DNA of 64,000 bases, taken from Lishizhenia sp965656535 (GTDB lineage: Bacteria; Bacteroidota; Bacteroidia; Flavobacteriales_D; Crocinitomicaceae). The stretch covers positions 1 to 64,000 of the forward strand of contig CBFHKX010000007.1 in assembly GCA_965656535.1 (NCBI GenBank), given 5' to 3'. The position numbers and the translations under genes are program-made. The notes beneath the pieces were generated by a model. The model searched no databases. It saw nothing but the letters and a program-made list of their open reading frames with translations, and was not told where the DNA came from. Of the stretch, positions 52,941 to 61,174 are shown in pieces. Each line of letters opens with the position of its first letter. The first letter of the stretch is position 1.

Positions 52941-54443
52941 TTATTTTGGTATGTGCAAAGTAAATGTAGACCCTTTTGCTTTTTCACTCACAAATGTGAT
53001 ACTTCCATCTAGTGTTTCTAAATAGCGTTGAACTATATTTAACCCTAAACCTGTACCTTCAATATTTGTAACGTTTCCGGCTCTATGGAAGCGAGAGAAC
53101 AATAAATCTTGATCTTCTTTTGGGATTCCTATTCCAAAATCTTGAATACTAATTTCTACTTTATCTCCATGTTCTTCAACAGACAAAATGATATCGCCAT
53201 CTATCTTAGAATATTTGAGCGCATTAGAAAGTAGGTTTAAAACACAGTTTTTCAACACATTAAAATCTGTTTTTAGTATGAGTTGAGTTTCTAATGGCTT
53301 AAAAACAACGGTTTGGTTTTGTTTTTTTATTACCGATACTTCTTCTATAATTTCCTCTAAAAAATTACACAAACTGCGCTCTGAATATTTTAATTCTACT
53401 TTGCCCGACTCTAGTTTTTCAAGAGATAAAAAGTCGTTTAGTATCATGGTAAGGTTAGAAACCGTTCTTTTTATGCGGTCTACGTGACTGGTTCTCTTTT
53501 CTTCAAACTTTTGGTCTTTGTATTTACCAATCAAAGTTGCCGAAGAATCGATTGTACTTAATGGAGTTCTAAACTCATGAGACGCCATAGCTACAAAGCG
53601 TGATTTTAGCTCGTTCAGTTCTTTTTCTTTCGCCAAGTTTTTTTCAATCGTCAGCTCATTAATTTTTTCCGCTGTAATATCCATCTCAACAAGTAAGGCT
53701 TTATCAACCTTCTCGTTCTCCTTGGATAGAGGAACACCGTATAGCGAAAAATAATTGCCCTTTTCTTCTATTTCAAATTTAATCGTATTTCCGTTATATA
53801 AATTTTCTAAATGAGGATCTAAGGTTTTTTTTAGATTGTCTGGTAAGCGATTTAGAAATGAAATACCAACTAATGATTTATCGGTTAAACCTAAGTTTCT
53901 CAAAATTTTTCCGTCAGCCCATTCAATTTCATAATTTTGATTAATCACATAAATGTTTCCATTTGGGAAGTTCTCAGCAATCGATTTCAAGAGTTTGTTT
54001 TGTTCGTTGATTTTTTCGGTTCTACGAACTACTTCTTTCTCTAAATCGTTATTTAATTTAATTAACTCTTCTTCTACTGCTACCCTTTTAGTGATATCAA
54101 TAACGAAGCCAATTACCTTTGTTTCTCCGTTATCTTTGTAATAACTCAAACTCACCTCAACCGGGAATTCTGAACCATCTTTTTTGAGTGCTGCTAGGTT
54201 TTTACCTATACCCATGGACCTATTCTTAGGAGCTGCATGGAAACTTTGTCTTTTTCCTACGTGTTCCTTTTGGAGCTTTCTAGGAATTAATATTTCAAGT
54301 TTTTGTCCTACTAATTCCTCTTCCGTTTGGTACCCAAACATTTCTAGCATTTTAGGATTAATCGTTTCAATTATCCCTTCTTTATTTACCACAAGTAAAC
54401 CCTCGTTACTATTCTCAAATATTTTATGAAATTGTTGTTGCAT
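52941..54443 (-). CDS. PAS-PAS sensor histidine kinase, FixL-like
   Basis: A 500-residue soluble kinase without membrane helices. PAS 1 spans residues 1-125, a coiled coil follows (about 115-155), PAS 2 about 155-265, HisKA with phosphoacceptor His near 290 (MASHEFRTPLSTI), and HATPase (NLLSNALKYSKIDGD, GIGIPKEDQDLLF, GTGLGLNIVQRY). In PAS 1 the segment ILIPRKLQKEH aligns with FixL so that His61 falls on the FixL haem-ligand His, followed by GIGK where FixL has GIGR. Many non-haem PAS domains also have a His there. It likely senses oxygen or redox state and phosphorylates the receiver-Crp regulator encoded two genes downstream. Confidence 0.85.
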   Translation of the reverse strand: MQQQFHKIFENSNEGLLVVNKEGIIETINPKMLEMFGYQTEEELVGQKLEILIPRKLQKEHVGKRQSFHAAPKNRSMGIGKNLAALKKDGSEFPVEVSLSYYKDNGETKVIGFVIDITKRVAVEEELIKLNNDLEKEVVRRTEKINEQNKLLKSIAENFPNGNIYVINQNYEIEWADGKILRNLGLTDKSLVGISFLNRLPDNLKKTLDPHLENLYNGNTIKFEIEEKGNYFSLYGVPLSKENEKVDKALLVEMDITAEKINELTIEKNLAKEKELNELKSRFVAMASHEFRTPLSTIDSSATLIGKYKDQKFEEKRTSHVDRIKRTVSNLTMILNDFLSLEKLESGKVELKYSERSLCNFLEEIIEEVSVIKKQNQTVVFKPLETQLILKTDFNVLKNCVLNLLSNALKYSKIDGDIILSVEEHGDKVEISIQDFGIGIPKEDQDLLFSRFHRAGNVTNIEGTGLGLNIVQRYLETLDGSITFVSEKAKGSTFTLHIPK

Positions 54444-54450
54444 GGGAAAA

Positions 54451-54458
54451 CAAATATA
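54451..54458 (-). promoter_or_regulatory. -7 box of the kinase gene
   Basis: TATATTTG on the minus strand, perfect TAnnTTTG, ending 7 nt before the kinase ATG; a very short or absent leader is implied. No -33 TTG is seen, since that position falls in the hairpin next to it. Confidence 0.35.
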
Positions 54459-54461
54459 ATG

Positions 54462-54502
54462 TATAAAAATACAGAAGCTTACTCAAAAAGGAGTAAGCTT
54501 CT
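54462..54502 (-). terminator. intrinsic terminator of the sulfide-oxidation operon
   Basis: Perfect 12-bp arms AGAAGCTTACTC (54473-54484) and GAGTAAGCTTCT (54491-54502), 6-nt loop. On the minus strand a T-rich run follows, so it ends the rhodanese-dioxygenase transcript. Confidence 0.8.
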
Positions 54503-54542
54503 TTAAACTATTTATTTTCTATAAAAATTAGACTATTTTGCT

Positions 54543-55949
54543 TTATAGCAATGTTTTTTGTTCTTGATAAGCCGAAATTTTTAAATTATTATCCTCTTTT
54601 AGTCCAGCAAATCCTTTGTTTACATTCACTAGTGCACTAAATCCTTGACGCATTAATAATGAAATAAACACAACTGATCGGTAACCACCTGCACAATGAA
54701 TTTGATACTCGTTTTCTTTGTTTAAACTTACGTAAGCTTCAGAAATATAATCTAACGGTAGATTCAAGGCGCCTTCAATATGTTCGCTATCGTACTCACT
54801 CTTTTTTCTAACATCTACCAAGTTTTCGCTATTTAAAACACAGGTTGGAGAAATACTTTTCACTTGTTGAATAGGCTTATTTGCTTTGTCCCAAGTATCA
54901 AAACCACCTTGTAGATAACCTAAAATATTTTCGTAGCCTACTCTTGCCATACGCGTTACTACTTCATCTAACCTATCATTTTCTGCGATTAAAACAATTT
55001 TTTGATCTACAGAAGGAATAACCGTTCCCAACCAAGAAGCAAAACTGCCATCTATACCTATGAATATAGAATTAGGCACTGCTGCTTTTTTAAATTCTTC
55101 TGCTTCCCGCGTATCCAAAATCAACACATCCGGTTCTTGACTTAAAGCTTCAAAAGCTTCTACAGAAAGTGCACGATTAGCATTATTTTTAACCTCATCT
55201 AAACTTTTGTAGCCCTTGATATTAATCAGAACGTTTTGAGGAAAATATCCGGGTGGAGGCATTAAACCATGAAGTACTTCTTCTACAAATTGAGTTTCTG
55301 TTAACCCTTCTCTCAACGCATAGTTTGTTTTTTTCTGATTGCCTAATGAATCCCAACGTTTATCACTCATATTTTTACCACAAGCACTTCCTTTTCCATG
55401 ATTTGGATATACTATTAAATCATCGCTAAGTGCTTTGATTTTATGATGGAGTGAATGATACAAGTGTTTTGCTAGCTTTTCTTCCGTTAAATCAGGAATA
55501 ACCTTTTGCGCTAAATCTGGTCTTCCTACGTCTCCAATAAAAAGTGTATCACCTGAGAATAATGCCTTTTCATTTCCATTTTCATCTATCAAAAGTAAGC
55601 AAGAGCTTTCTAGCGTATGTCCAGGCGTATGAATTAGCTTCACTTTCAAGTTACCTACCTCAAACACTTGCTGATCTTTTGCTACAATTTTATCAAAACC
55701 GGTTTCCATTTCGGTTGGTCCGTAAACAATTTCAGCTCCCATGTTAGCTGCTAAATCTATATGACCAGAAACAAAATCTGCATGAAAATGTGTTTCGAAG
55801 ACATATTTAATCTTCGCATTGTCCTCTTTGGCAAAAGCCAATATTTCATCAAGATCTCTCATCGGATCTACTACAAAGGCTTCTCCGTTTGAAGAAACAT
55901 AATAAGCTGCCTCTGCTAAGCAAGAGGTATATATTTGTTCTATTCTCAT
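54543..55949 (-). CDS. persulfide dioxygenase-like MBL hydrolase with two rhodanese domains
   Basis: A 468-residue protein. Residues 1-240 are a metallo-beta-lactamase domain with THFHADFVSGH, LIHTPGHTLESSC, FSGDTLFIGDVGRPDL and YPNHGKGSACG, the pattern of ETHE1-type persulfide dioxygenases (metal ligands H, H, D, H). Two rhodanese domains follow: one near 260-365, whose active-site position shows no Cys, and one near 370-465 with Cys in IHCAGGYRS. It probably oxidises sulfane sulfur such as glutathione or other persulfides. It is 1 bp after the DUF2892 gene; a FixK-like box lies upstream of that gene. Confidence 0.85.
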   Translation of the reverse strand: MRIEQIYTSCLAEAAYYVSSNGEAFVVDPMRDLDEILAFAKEDNAKIKYVFETHFHADFVSGHIDLAANMGAEIVYGPTEMETGFDKIVAKDQQVFEVGNLKVKLIHTPGHTLESSCLLLIDENGNEKALFSGDTLFIGDVGRPDLAQKVIPDLTEEKLAKHLYHSLHHKIKALSDDLIVYPNHGKGSACGKNMSDKRWDSLGNQKKTNYALREGLTETQFVEEVLHGLMPPPGYFPQNVLINIKGYKSLDEVKNNANRALSVEAFEALSQEPDVLILDTREAEEFKKAAVPNSIFIGIDGSFASWLGTVIPSVDQKIVLIAENDRLDEVVTRMARVGYENILGYLQGGFDTWDKANKPIQQVKSISPTCVLNSENLVDVRKKSEYDSEHIEGALNLPLDYISEAYVSLNKENEYQIHCAGGYRSVVFISLLMRQGFSALVNVNKGFAGLKEDNNLKISAYQEQKTLL

Positions 55950-55950
55950 T

Positions 55951-56160
55951 TTACTTGTTTTTTATTTTACATGTAGATACTCCAAGTAATTTGTAAAGCG
56001 GACAGAAACCGACCAATCCTGTAATCAGTAAAACAGAACCGACAACCAATAAAATATAAGAGTAAGGAGCTGTTAATTTTCCTAAAATGAAAAGAACTAA
56101 AACAAGGGCGAAAGCACTTATTCGTAAAATCCTATCAAAATTTGCTACGTTGAATTTCAT
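55951..56160 (-). CDS. DUF2892 small membrane protein
   Basis: A 69-residue two-helix protein; start at ATG 56160 (MKFNVANFDRILR), as usual for the family. It has ALVLVLFILGKLTAPYSYILL and LITGLVGFCPLYKLLGVST, the DUF2892 (YgaP-type membrane domain) pattern. Such proteins accompany rhodanese or persulfide dioxygenase genes and may hold them at the membrane or move sulfur compounds. Confidence 0.85.
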   Translation of the reverse strand: MKFNVANFDRILRISAFALVLVLFILGKLTAPYSYILLVVGSVLLITGLVGFCPLYKLLGVSTCKIKNK

Positions 56161-56184
56161 AATTTCTAGTTTTAAAGTATGATT

Positions 56185-56228
56185 CAAACCTAACTGGAAA
56201 TCTGCGAATTAAGAATGACAAATGTCAA
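56185..56228 (-). promoter_or_regulatory. FixK-like box and promoter upstream of DUF2892-persulfide dioxygenase
   Basis: ATGAC-AAAT-GTCAA at 56215-56228 (one base off TTGAY-N4-RTCAA), followed on the minus strand by TAGGTTTG (56192-56185), a perfect -7 box. The box centre to the expected start of transcription is about 42 bp, the class II activator distance; the leader would be about 20 nt. Confidence 0.55.
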
Positions 56229-56596
56229 CCCACTGACTGATTTGCATCTTGCTTTCTCCAAAAGTAGAAAAGTAATAATCCAATCAAATAAGCAATTGCA
56301 TCCCAGAAGTCTGCGGTATGGTTAATATTTGTTCGAGGCAATAGAATCTCAAACACAAGTACACAGATTACGAAAGAGAATATAAGTTGAGGTACAGATA
56401 GCTCTATCTGCTTGTCTTGTTTTACCTCTCTAATTATAGCAAGTGCAATAGTGTTTACCAAAAATAAACAACAGAAGTCTGCCCAATAAAATCGAATAAA
56501 AGGTAGCATTGGGAAATCTATTTGTTTTAAAAAATAAAAGAGTAGATACCCTAGAGATATGACTAAAAATAGCGGTTTTAAAAGTAGGCTTTTCAT
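56225..56596 (-). CDS. four-helix membrane protein, VanZ-like end
   Basis: A 123-residue protein starting at ATG 56596, which overlaps the preceding stop by one base; the 21-residue longer frame is unlikely. About four helices: LFLVISLGYLLFYFL, FYWADFCCLFLVNTIALAII, LIFSFVICVLVFEILL and DFWDAIAYLIGLLLFYFW. The final DxxDxxxYxxG arrangement recalls VanZ-like proteins. Role unknown. It is coupled to the zinc-ribbon protein upstream. Confidence 0.6.
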   Translation of the reverse strand: MKSLLLKPLFLVISLGYLLFYFLKQIDFPMLPFIRFYWADFCCLFLVNTIALAIIREVKQDKQIELSVPQLIFSFVICVLVFEILLPRTNINHTADFWDAIAYLIGLLLFYFWRKQDANQSVG

Positions 56597-56898
56597 TATC
56601 CAGAGCCCAATACAGCGATATACAACATGAGTACTACTAATCCTACATAAATTGACCAAACGCTCATGATTATGTAGTACAGAATCTTTTTCAATGGACT
56701 TTTAGAGTGATAGAGACTATCCAAATATTGTTTCATTTTTGAAGACATCTCCGGTTTAGCGAGCTTAGTCTGTTGCTCTTGCTCCGATAATTCGGGAGTT
56801 GAAGAATTTTTGTATTGCGGAAAAGCAAAGTTGCAATTATCACACGCTATAGTAGAATTGCTCCACTCTCCACATTTCTTACATTTAATTTGCCTCAC
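56596..56898 (-). CDS. zinc-ribbon one-helix membrane protein
   Basis: A roughly 100-residue protein. I start it at GTG 56898, since a longer frame would begin inside the divergent phosphatase gene and cover its promoter. It opens with a CxxC-x8-CxxC zinc ribbon (IKCKKCGEW, then IACDNCNFAF), a Gln/Glu-rich linker, and one C-terminal helix (SIYVGLVVLMLYIAVLG). Such proteins with a zinc finger before a membrane helix are common in Bacteroidota and uncharacterised. Confidence 0.6.
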   Translation of the reverse strand: MRQIKCKKCGEWSNSTIACDNCNFAFPQYKNSSTPELSEQEQQTKLAKPEMSSKMKQYLDSLYHSKSPLKKILYYIIMSVWSIYVGLVVLMLYIAVLGSG

Positions 56899-57009
56899 GT
56901 TGTAAAGGTAATAAAATAGTGAGTTTAGATTAGACCTTAAATAGTAATCTTGGTATATATTCTGAACAAAACATCTGTTTTCAGTATCTAAAATTTTTAT
57001 ATTCGCATT

Positions 57010-58638
57010 ATGAAAAATATCCTCCACTTTTTACTCGTTTTATTCGCTACGTTCGCTGTTGCTCAAAAAGATAGTCCTAAATTAGTAGTTGGTATCGTTG
57101 TGGACCAGATGCGTTACGACTATCTGTATAGGTTTCAAGACAAATTTTGCGAGGGAGGTTTTAAAAAGCTTATGAAGGAAGGAAGTAATTGTAAAAATAC
57201 CATGTACAATTACGTCCCCACTTACACAGCGCCAGGACATGCATCGATTTATACAGGAACAACTCCTAACAACCACGGAATAGTTGGAAATGACTGGTAC
57301 AGCAGAACTTTAAGTAAAACCATAAATTGCGTGGAAGATACGAATGTGAGAACAGTTGGAGCTGAAAACATGTCTGGCTTTTGCTCTCCGAAAAATTTAA
57401 AAGTAAACACCGTTACAGATCAGTTAAAACTTACGTATAAAGACAGTAAAGTTATCTCTATGTCGATTAAAAATAGAGGTGCAATTTTACCGGGCGGACA
57501 TTTATCTGATGGCAGTTATTGGTTTGATTACGAAACAGGCAGTTTTATAACCTCTACTTTTTTCAAAGACAGTTTACCGAGCTGGGTTCAACTTTTTAAT
57601 GCTCAACAACAGCCTAAAAAATATTCAAAAGAAACGTGGGAAACGCTTTTACCCCTAACAGATTATTATGAAAGTAGATCGGATAATTCTGCTTACGAAT
57701 ATACATTTGGAGATAAAGAAAAACCCGTATTCCCTTATGATTTAAAGGCTATTAACAAAGACAACTTTAGTTATTCAAACTTTGTTTATACACCCTTTGC
57801 GAATACCTACCTCACTAATTTTGCATTAGAAGCTATAAAAAATGAACAGTTAGGCGAAGATAAAACGACCGATTTTATTAATATAAGCTACTCTACACCT
57901 GATATTATTGGTCATGCCTTCGGACCTTATTCAGTTGAAATTCAAGATTGCTACATGCGTCTAGATTTAGAAATTAAGCGACTAATTCAATCATTAGAAG
58001 AGCAAGTTGGGAAAGACAACTTCATACTCTTTTTAACAGCGGATCATGCCGTTGCACCAGTACCTCAGTTCCTTGTTGATATGAAGTTAAGTGGAGGTTA
58101 CTTCTATGAAGATGCTTTTAATACTTTTCTTAGTAACGCTTGTATCAAAAAGTTTGGCGAAAACCTTATTCTTGGAGAAGTAAACAATAATATTTACTTG
58201 GATAGAACTAGAATTTCTAAACTTCAATTAGTTGAAGATGAAGTAAACCAGCAATTATCTGCCGAAATTCGAAAGTACGAAGGAATTAAGCAAGTTTACA
58301 CTGCAAAAGAGTTAATGAAACAAGGTAAGAGTGATAAAATGCTAGAAATGATTGCAAATGGTTATCATTACAAAGAAAGTGGAGACCTTATTTATGTTTT
58401 AGAAGCGAACTATTTACCTAAATCTTCTTTAGAAAGTTCTACCAAAGGAACAAGTCACGGCTCGCCGTATGGATATGATACGCATGTACCCTTGTTGTGG
58501 TACGGTAAATCTATAAAAGCGCAAGATATTTACGCGCGAACTGAAATAATTGACATTAGCGCTACATTGATTTACTTAATGAATTTGCAGAAAACAAACG
58601 GTATGACAGGAGAACCAATTTTGCCAGTCCTACATTAG
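57010..58638 (+). CDS. pafA: PafA-type alkaline phosphatase
   Basis: A 542-residue exported phosphatase (signal FLLVLFATFAVAQ). The metal Asp is in GIVVDQMRYDYL, and the nucleophilic Thr (about residue 73) in PTYTAPGHASIYTG; NDWY follows and the pair K-R in SIKNRGAILPGG matches the substrate-binding Lys and Arg of PafA. LTADHAVAPVPQF and KGTSHGSPYGYDTHVP supply further metal ligands. It hydrolyses phosphate monoesters broadly in the periplasm or outside the cell. PafA differs from PhoA by Thr rather than Ser nucleophile. Confidence 0.9.
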   Translation: MKNILHFLLVLFATFAVAQKDSPKLVVGIVVDQMRYDYLYRFQDKFCEGGFKKLMKEGSNCKNTMYNYVPTYTAPGHASIYTGTTPNNHGIVGNDWYSRTLSKTINCVEDTNVRTVGAENMSGFCSPKNLKVNTVTDQLKLTYKDSKVISMSIKNRGAILPGGHLSDGSYWFDYETGSFITSTFFKDSLPSWVQLFNAQQQPKKYSKETWETLLPLTDYYESRSDNSAYEYTFGDKEKPVFPYDLKAINKDNFSYSNFVYTPFANTYLTNFALEAIKNEQLGEDKTTDFINISYSTPDIIGHAFGPYSVEIQDCYMRLDLEIKRLIQSLEEQVGKDNFILFLTADHAVAPVPQFLVDMKLSGGYFYEDAFNTFLSNACIKKFGENLILGEVNNNIYLDRTRISKLQLVEDEVNQQLSAEIRKYEGIKQVYTAKELMKQGKSDKMLEMIANGYHYKESGDLIYVLEANYLPKSSLESSTKGTSHGSPYGYDTHVPLLWYGKSIKAQDIYARTEIIDISATLIYLMNLQKTNGMTGEPILPVLH

Positions 58639-58639
58639 T

Positions 58640-59014
58640 TTATTCTCTAATCAAGTAAGTAATACTGGCATTCTCTGAAAAAAGAATAAGAGAATCTGAG
58701 TGCGTACTTTTTAGAACAAACAATTCTGATTTTTTTTCATTAGACGTTTTTAAAACGAGCAATGAATCTTTGGAAAGAGAGAAAGTACCCGTTTGCGATA
58801 CATTCTTGTTATTTGATATTACTAAGGTGCTGTCTTTTCTAAAAAAATAACGTAAAGCAAAAAAATCAGCGTTTTCTAAAGAGTCTTTTGCTGCAGTAGA
58901 AATAAGCTTTCCTAAACTTGGTGACACGCACTTTTTCCAATTGCCTATAACAGTTTTATCTGAAGAGCAGTTCAACAAGAAAAACATCACACCGAGCAAA
59001 ATTAGAATGCGCAT
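58640..59014 (-). CDS. small lipoprotein of unknown function
   Basis: A 124-residue protein with a lipoprotein signal (LLGVMFFLLNC, Cys16). The mature part starts with the lipocalin-like GNWKKCVSP and shows regular beta strands with SGTF-like pattern (SQTGTFSLSKD, LFVLKST), suggesting a small beta barrel. No function is known. It ends 1 bp after the convergent phosphatase stop and is 1 bp downstream of the S1 protein gene. Confidence 0.6.
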   Translation of the reverse strand: MRILILLGVMFFLLNCSSDKTVIGNWKKCVSPSLGKLISTAAKDSLENADFFALRYFFRKDSTLVISNNKNVSQTGTFSLSKDSLLVLKTSNEKKSELFVLKSTHSDSLILFSENASITYLIRE

Positions 59015-59015
59015 G

Positions 59016-59852
59016 CTAGTTTTTAACTTCCTCTATATATGTGGGATGAATCTCTACTTTTCTAGACTTATAAAGTAAACCTAGCGCTTTTTTAAACGTC
59101 TTTTTACTCATACCTAACTCCTCTTTAATTACTTCTGGAGGTGTTTTATCTGTAATATTTAGGCGACCTCCATTTTCTAAAATTTTAGACATAATTTTGT
59201 CTGAGTTTGGTTCCACTTTAACGTATCCTGCTGGCTCTAACGTTACATCTAACTTACCGTCTTCTCTTATATTTGCGATATAACCTGTGGTTGTCTCTCC
59301 TTTTCTTATTTTTCTTACAATATCGTTGTGATAAACCAAACCGCTATACAATTGATTTACAATTAAATTTCTTCCTAAATCCGTTTCATCACACACTAAA
59401 AGCTCTACTTTATCTCCAACCTCTAGGTCTTCAACCTCGGTTAAAAATTCTCGTTTAATTCTAGCAGTACCCACCAATCTATTCGTCTGATCATCCAAAT
59501 AAAGAAAAATGAGGTAAGTTCCACCTTCTTCCATTTTTGTAGTCTGCTCTTTAAAAGGAACAAGTAAATCTTTTTCTAATCCCCAATCTAAAAAAGCTCC
59601 GAATTTAGTTACCATTTTTACACGCAAGTAGCCAAATTGGTCTAAAAGTATCTTAGGCCGAAGCGTTGTAGCGATTACTCTATCTTCAGAATCATTGTAG
59701 ATAAATACATCAATTGTATCTCCTTCTTTTAAATTGTGTGTAAGGTACTTATTTGGAAGAAGTACATCGTTGTCTTCTTCATCTCCTAGATATGCTCCTA
59801 CACTTGTAAAGCGGAGTACGGTTAACGTATTTATTTGTCCAATATTTAACAT
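59016..59852 (-). CDS. CvfB-like S1-domain RNA-binding protein
   Basis: A 278-residue protein of the CvfB/YitL group: several S1-like OB modules (FTSVGAYLGDEEDNDVLLP, MVTKFGAFLDWGLEKDLLVP, YIANIREDGKLDVTLE) and a C-terminal winged helix (KEELGMSKKTFKKALGLLYK). Members bind RNA and affect expression of other genes. It is divergent from the DEAD-box helicase gene with about 170 bp between; both bind RNA, so they could share cold or stress control. Confidence 0.85.
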   Translation of the reverse strand: MLNIGQINTLTVLRFTSVGAYLGDEEDNDVLLPNKYLTHNLKEGDTIDVFIYNDSEDRVIATTLRPKILLDQFGYLRVKMVTKFGAFLDWGLEKDLLVPFKEQTTKMEEGGTYLIFLYLDDQTNRLVGTARIKREFLTEVEDLEVGDKVELLVCDETDLGRNLIVNQLYSGLVYHNDIVRKIRKGETTTGYIANIREDGKLDVTLEPAGYVKVEPNSDKIMSKILENGGRLNITDKTPPEVIKEELGMSKKTFKKALGLLYKSRKVEIHPTYIEEVKN

Positions 59853-59984
59853 AGCACAAAGATATGGAACGGTTTGGTTGTTTGTTAAAAAAACAAGAAA
59901 TATTCATTTACGCATACAATAAACTCCTACTATTTACCTTAAAAACAACCTATTTCAGAACTGTTTGCGTTATTTTAACATTAT

Positions 59985-59999
59985 GTGATACTTTATCAC
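59985..59999. promoter_or_regulatory. GTGATA-N3-TATCAC palindrome upstream of the DEAD-box gene
   Basis: Perfect 6-bp arms with a 3-bp spacer, 24 bp before the helicase ATG. Close to the expected transcription start or 5' leader, so it could be an operator or a hairpin in the leader. No similar site was seen elsewhere in the window. Confidence 0.4.
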
Positions 60000-60022
60000 T
60001 TTCTTTGCAAAAAAGTATTCTC

Positions 60023-61138
60023 ATGGCTACATTTAAAGCATTAGGCGTTAATCCAGAATTTATAAAGGCGTTTAAAGAATTAAACATTTTTGAACCAACA
60101 GAAATTCAAGAAAAAACGTTACCAGTTCTACTAGAAAAGCAAACCGACTTTATTGGTCAAGCTCAAACAGGAACAGGAAAAACACTTGCTTTTGGTATAC
60201 CATTAATTCACAAAATAAATCCTAAAAGTACTGCTATACAAGGGTTAATTTTGAGTCCGACTAGAGAGTTGGGTCAACAAATTGCCAAACAACTTTTTAA
60301 GTTTACAAAGTATTCAGACAAGATTTTTACAGAAGCTGTGTATGGAGGAGAAAAAATAGATATTCAAATTAGTAGATTACAACGTCCTACGCATATAGTT
60401 GTTGCAACACCTGGAAGACTCCTTGATTTAATTGAGCGCGGTGTTATTAGTCTAGACCATGTAAAAACTGTTGTACTCGATGAAGCTGACGAGATGCTTA
60501 GTATGGGATTTAAAGATGACTTAGAGAAAATTCTTTCAAAGGCCCACGCGGTAAAAAACAAATGGATGTTTTCTGCAACTATGCCTCATGGCGTTGTAGA
60601 AATAGCAAAAAAATACATGGCCGAGAACGCAACTCGTGTGCATTTGAATTCAAAAAATATTGTCAACTCAAATATCCAACATCAGTACATTCAATGCTTA
60701 GAGGAAGAAAAACTGTTGGTCATGACAGATTTTCTAACAAGTCAGAAAAACAGAAGAGGAGTCATTTTTTGTAGAACCAAGAAATCTACAGAAAAACTAG
60801 CCAAACAATTGAAGGCTAAAAACTTTGAAACTGCAGCTTTAAATGGGGATCTAACTCAAAAAGACAGAGAAAAAGTATTGCGTGCATTCAAAAATGAGAC
60901 CTACCAATTTATAATTGCTACAGATGTTGCAGCAAGAGGTATAGATGTTCCCAACCTATCTTACGTAGCACATTATGAATTACCAGATAACGATGAATAT
61001 TACACACATCGCAGTGGTAGAACTGCAAGAGGAGGTAAAAACGGCATTTCTTTTGTAATTGCTGCTGGTAAAGACTTAAAACAAATTAGATACTATCAAA
61101 AAGCACTAAATATTTCTTTTGTAGAAATTAATCATTAA
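60023..61138 (+). CDS. DEAD-box RNA helicase
   Basis: A 371-residue DEAD-box helicase; I start it at ATG 60023 (MATFKALGVNPEFIKAF), since 53 upstream codons have no family match. Q motif FEPTEIQEKTLP, motif I AQTGTGKT, motif Ia PTRELGQQ, II DEADEML, III SAT, V ATDVAARGID, VI HRSGRTARGG are all present. It has the minimal two-RecA core without a long tail. It unwinds RNA in ribosome assembly or decay. Confidence 0.92.
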   Translation: MATFKALGVNPEFIKAFKELNIFEPTEIQEKTLPVLLEKQTDFIGQAQTGTGKTLAFGIPLIHKINPKSTAIQGLILSPTRELGQQIAKQLFKFTKYSDKIFTEAVYGGEKIDIQISRLQRPTHIVVATPGRLLDLIERGVISLDHVKTVVLDEADEMLSMGFKDDLEKILSKAHAVKNKWMFSATMPHGVVEIAKKYMAENATRVHLNSKNIVNSNIQHQYIQCLEEEKLLVMTDFLTSQKNRRGVIFCRTKKSTEKLAKQLKAKNFETAALNGDLTQKDREKVLRAFKNETYQFIIATDVAARGIDVPNLSYVAHYELPDNDEYYTHRSGRTARGGKNGISFVIAAGKDLKQIRYYQKALNISFVEINH

Positions 61139-61174
61139 ACGAATCTAAACAGAAACTCAAGCAACTGCATTTGC

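Noticed and set aside
56899..57027. Longer start of the zinc-ribbon protein (143 residues)
   Set aside because: It would begin inside the phosphatase gene and cover its promoter; the extra residues lack any conserved pattern.
59864..60022. 53-residue N-terminal extension of the DEAD-box helicase
   Set aside because: It overlaps the palindrome and the promoter region and is unlike any helicase start; the ATG at 60023 gives the standard family start.
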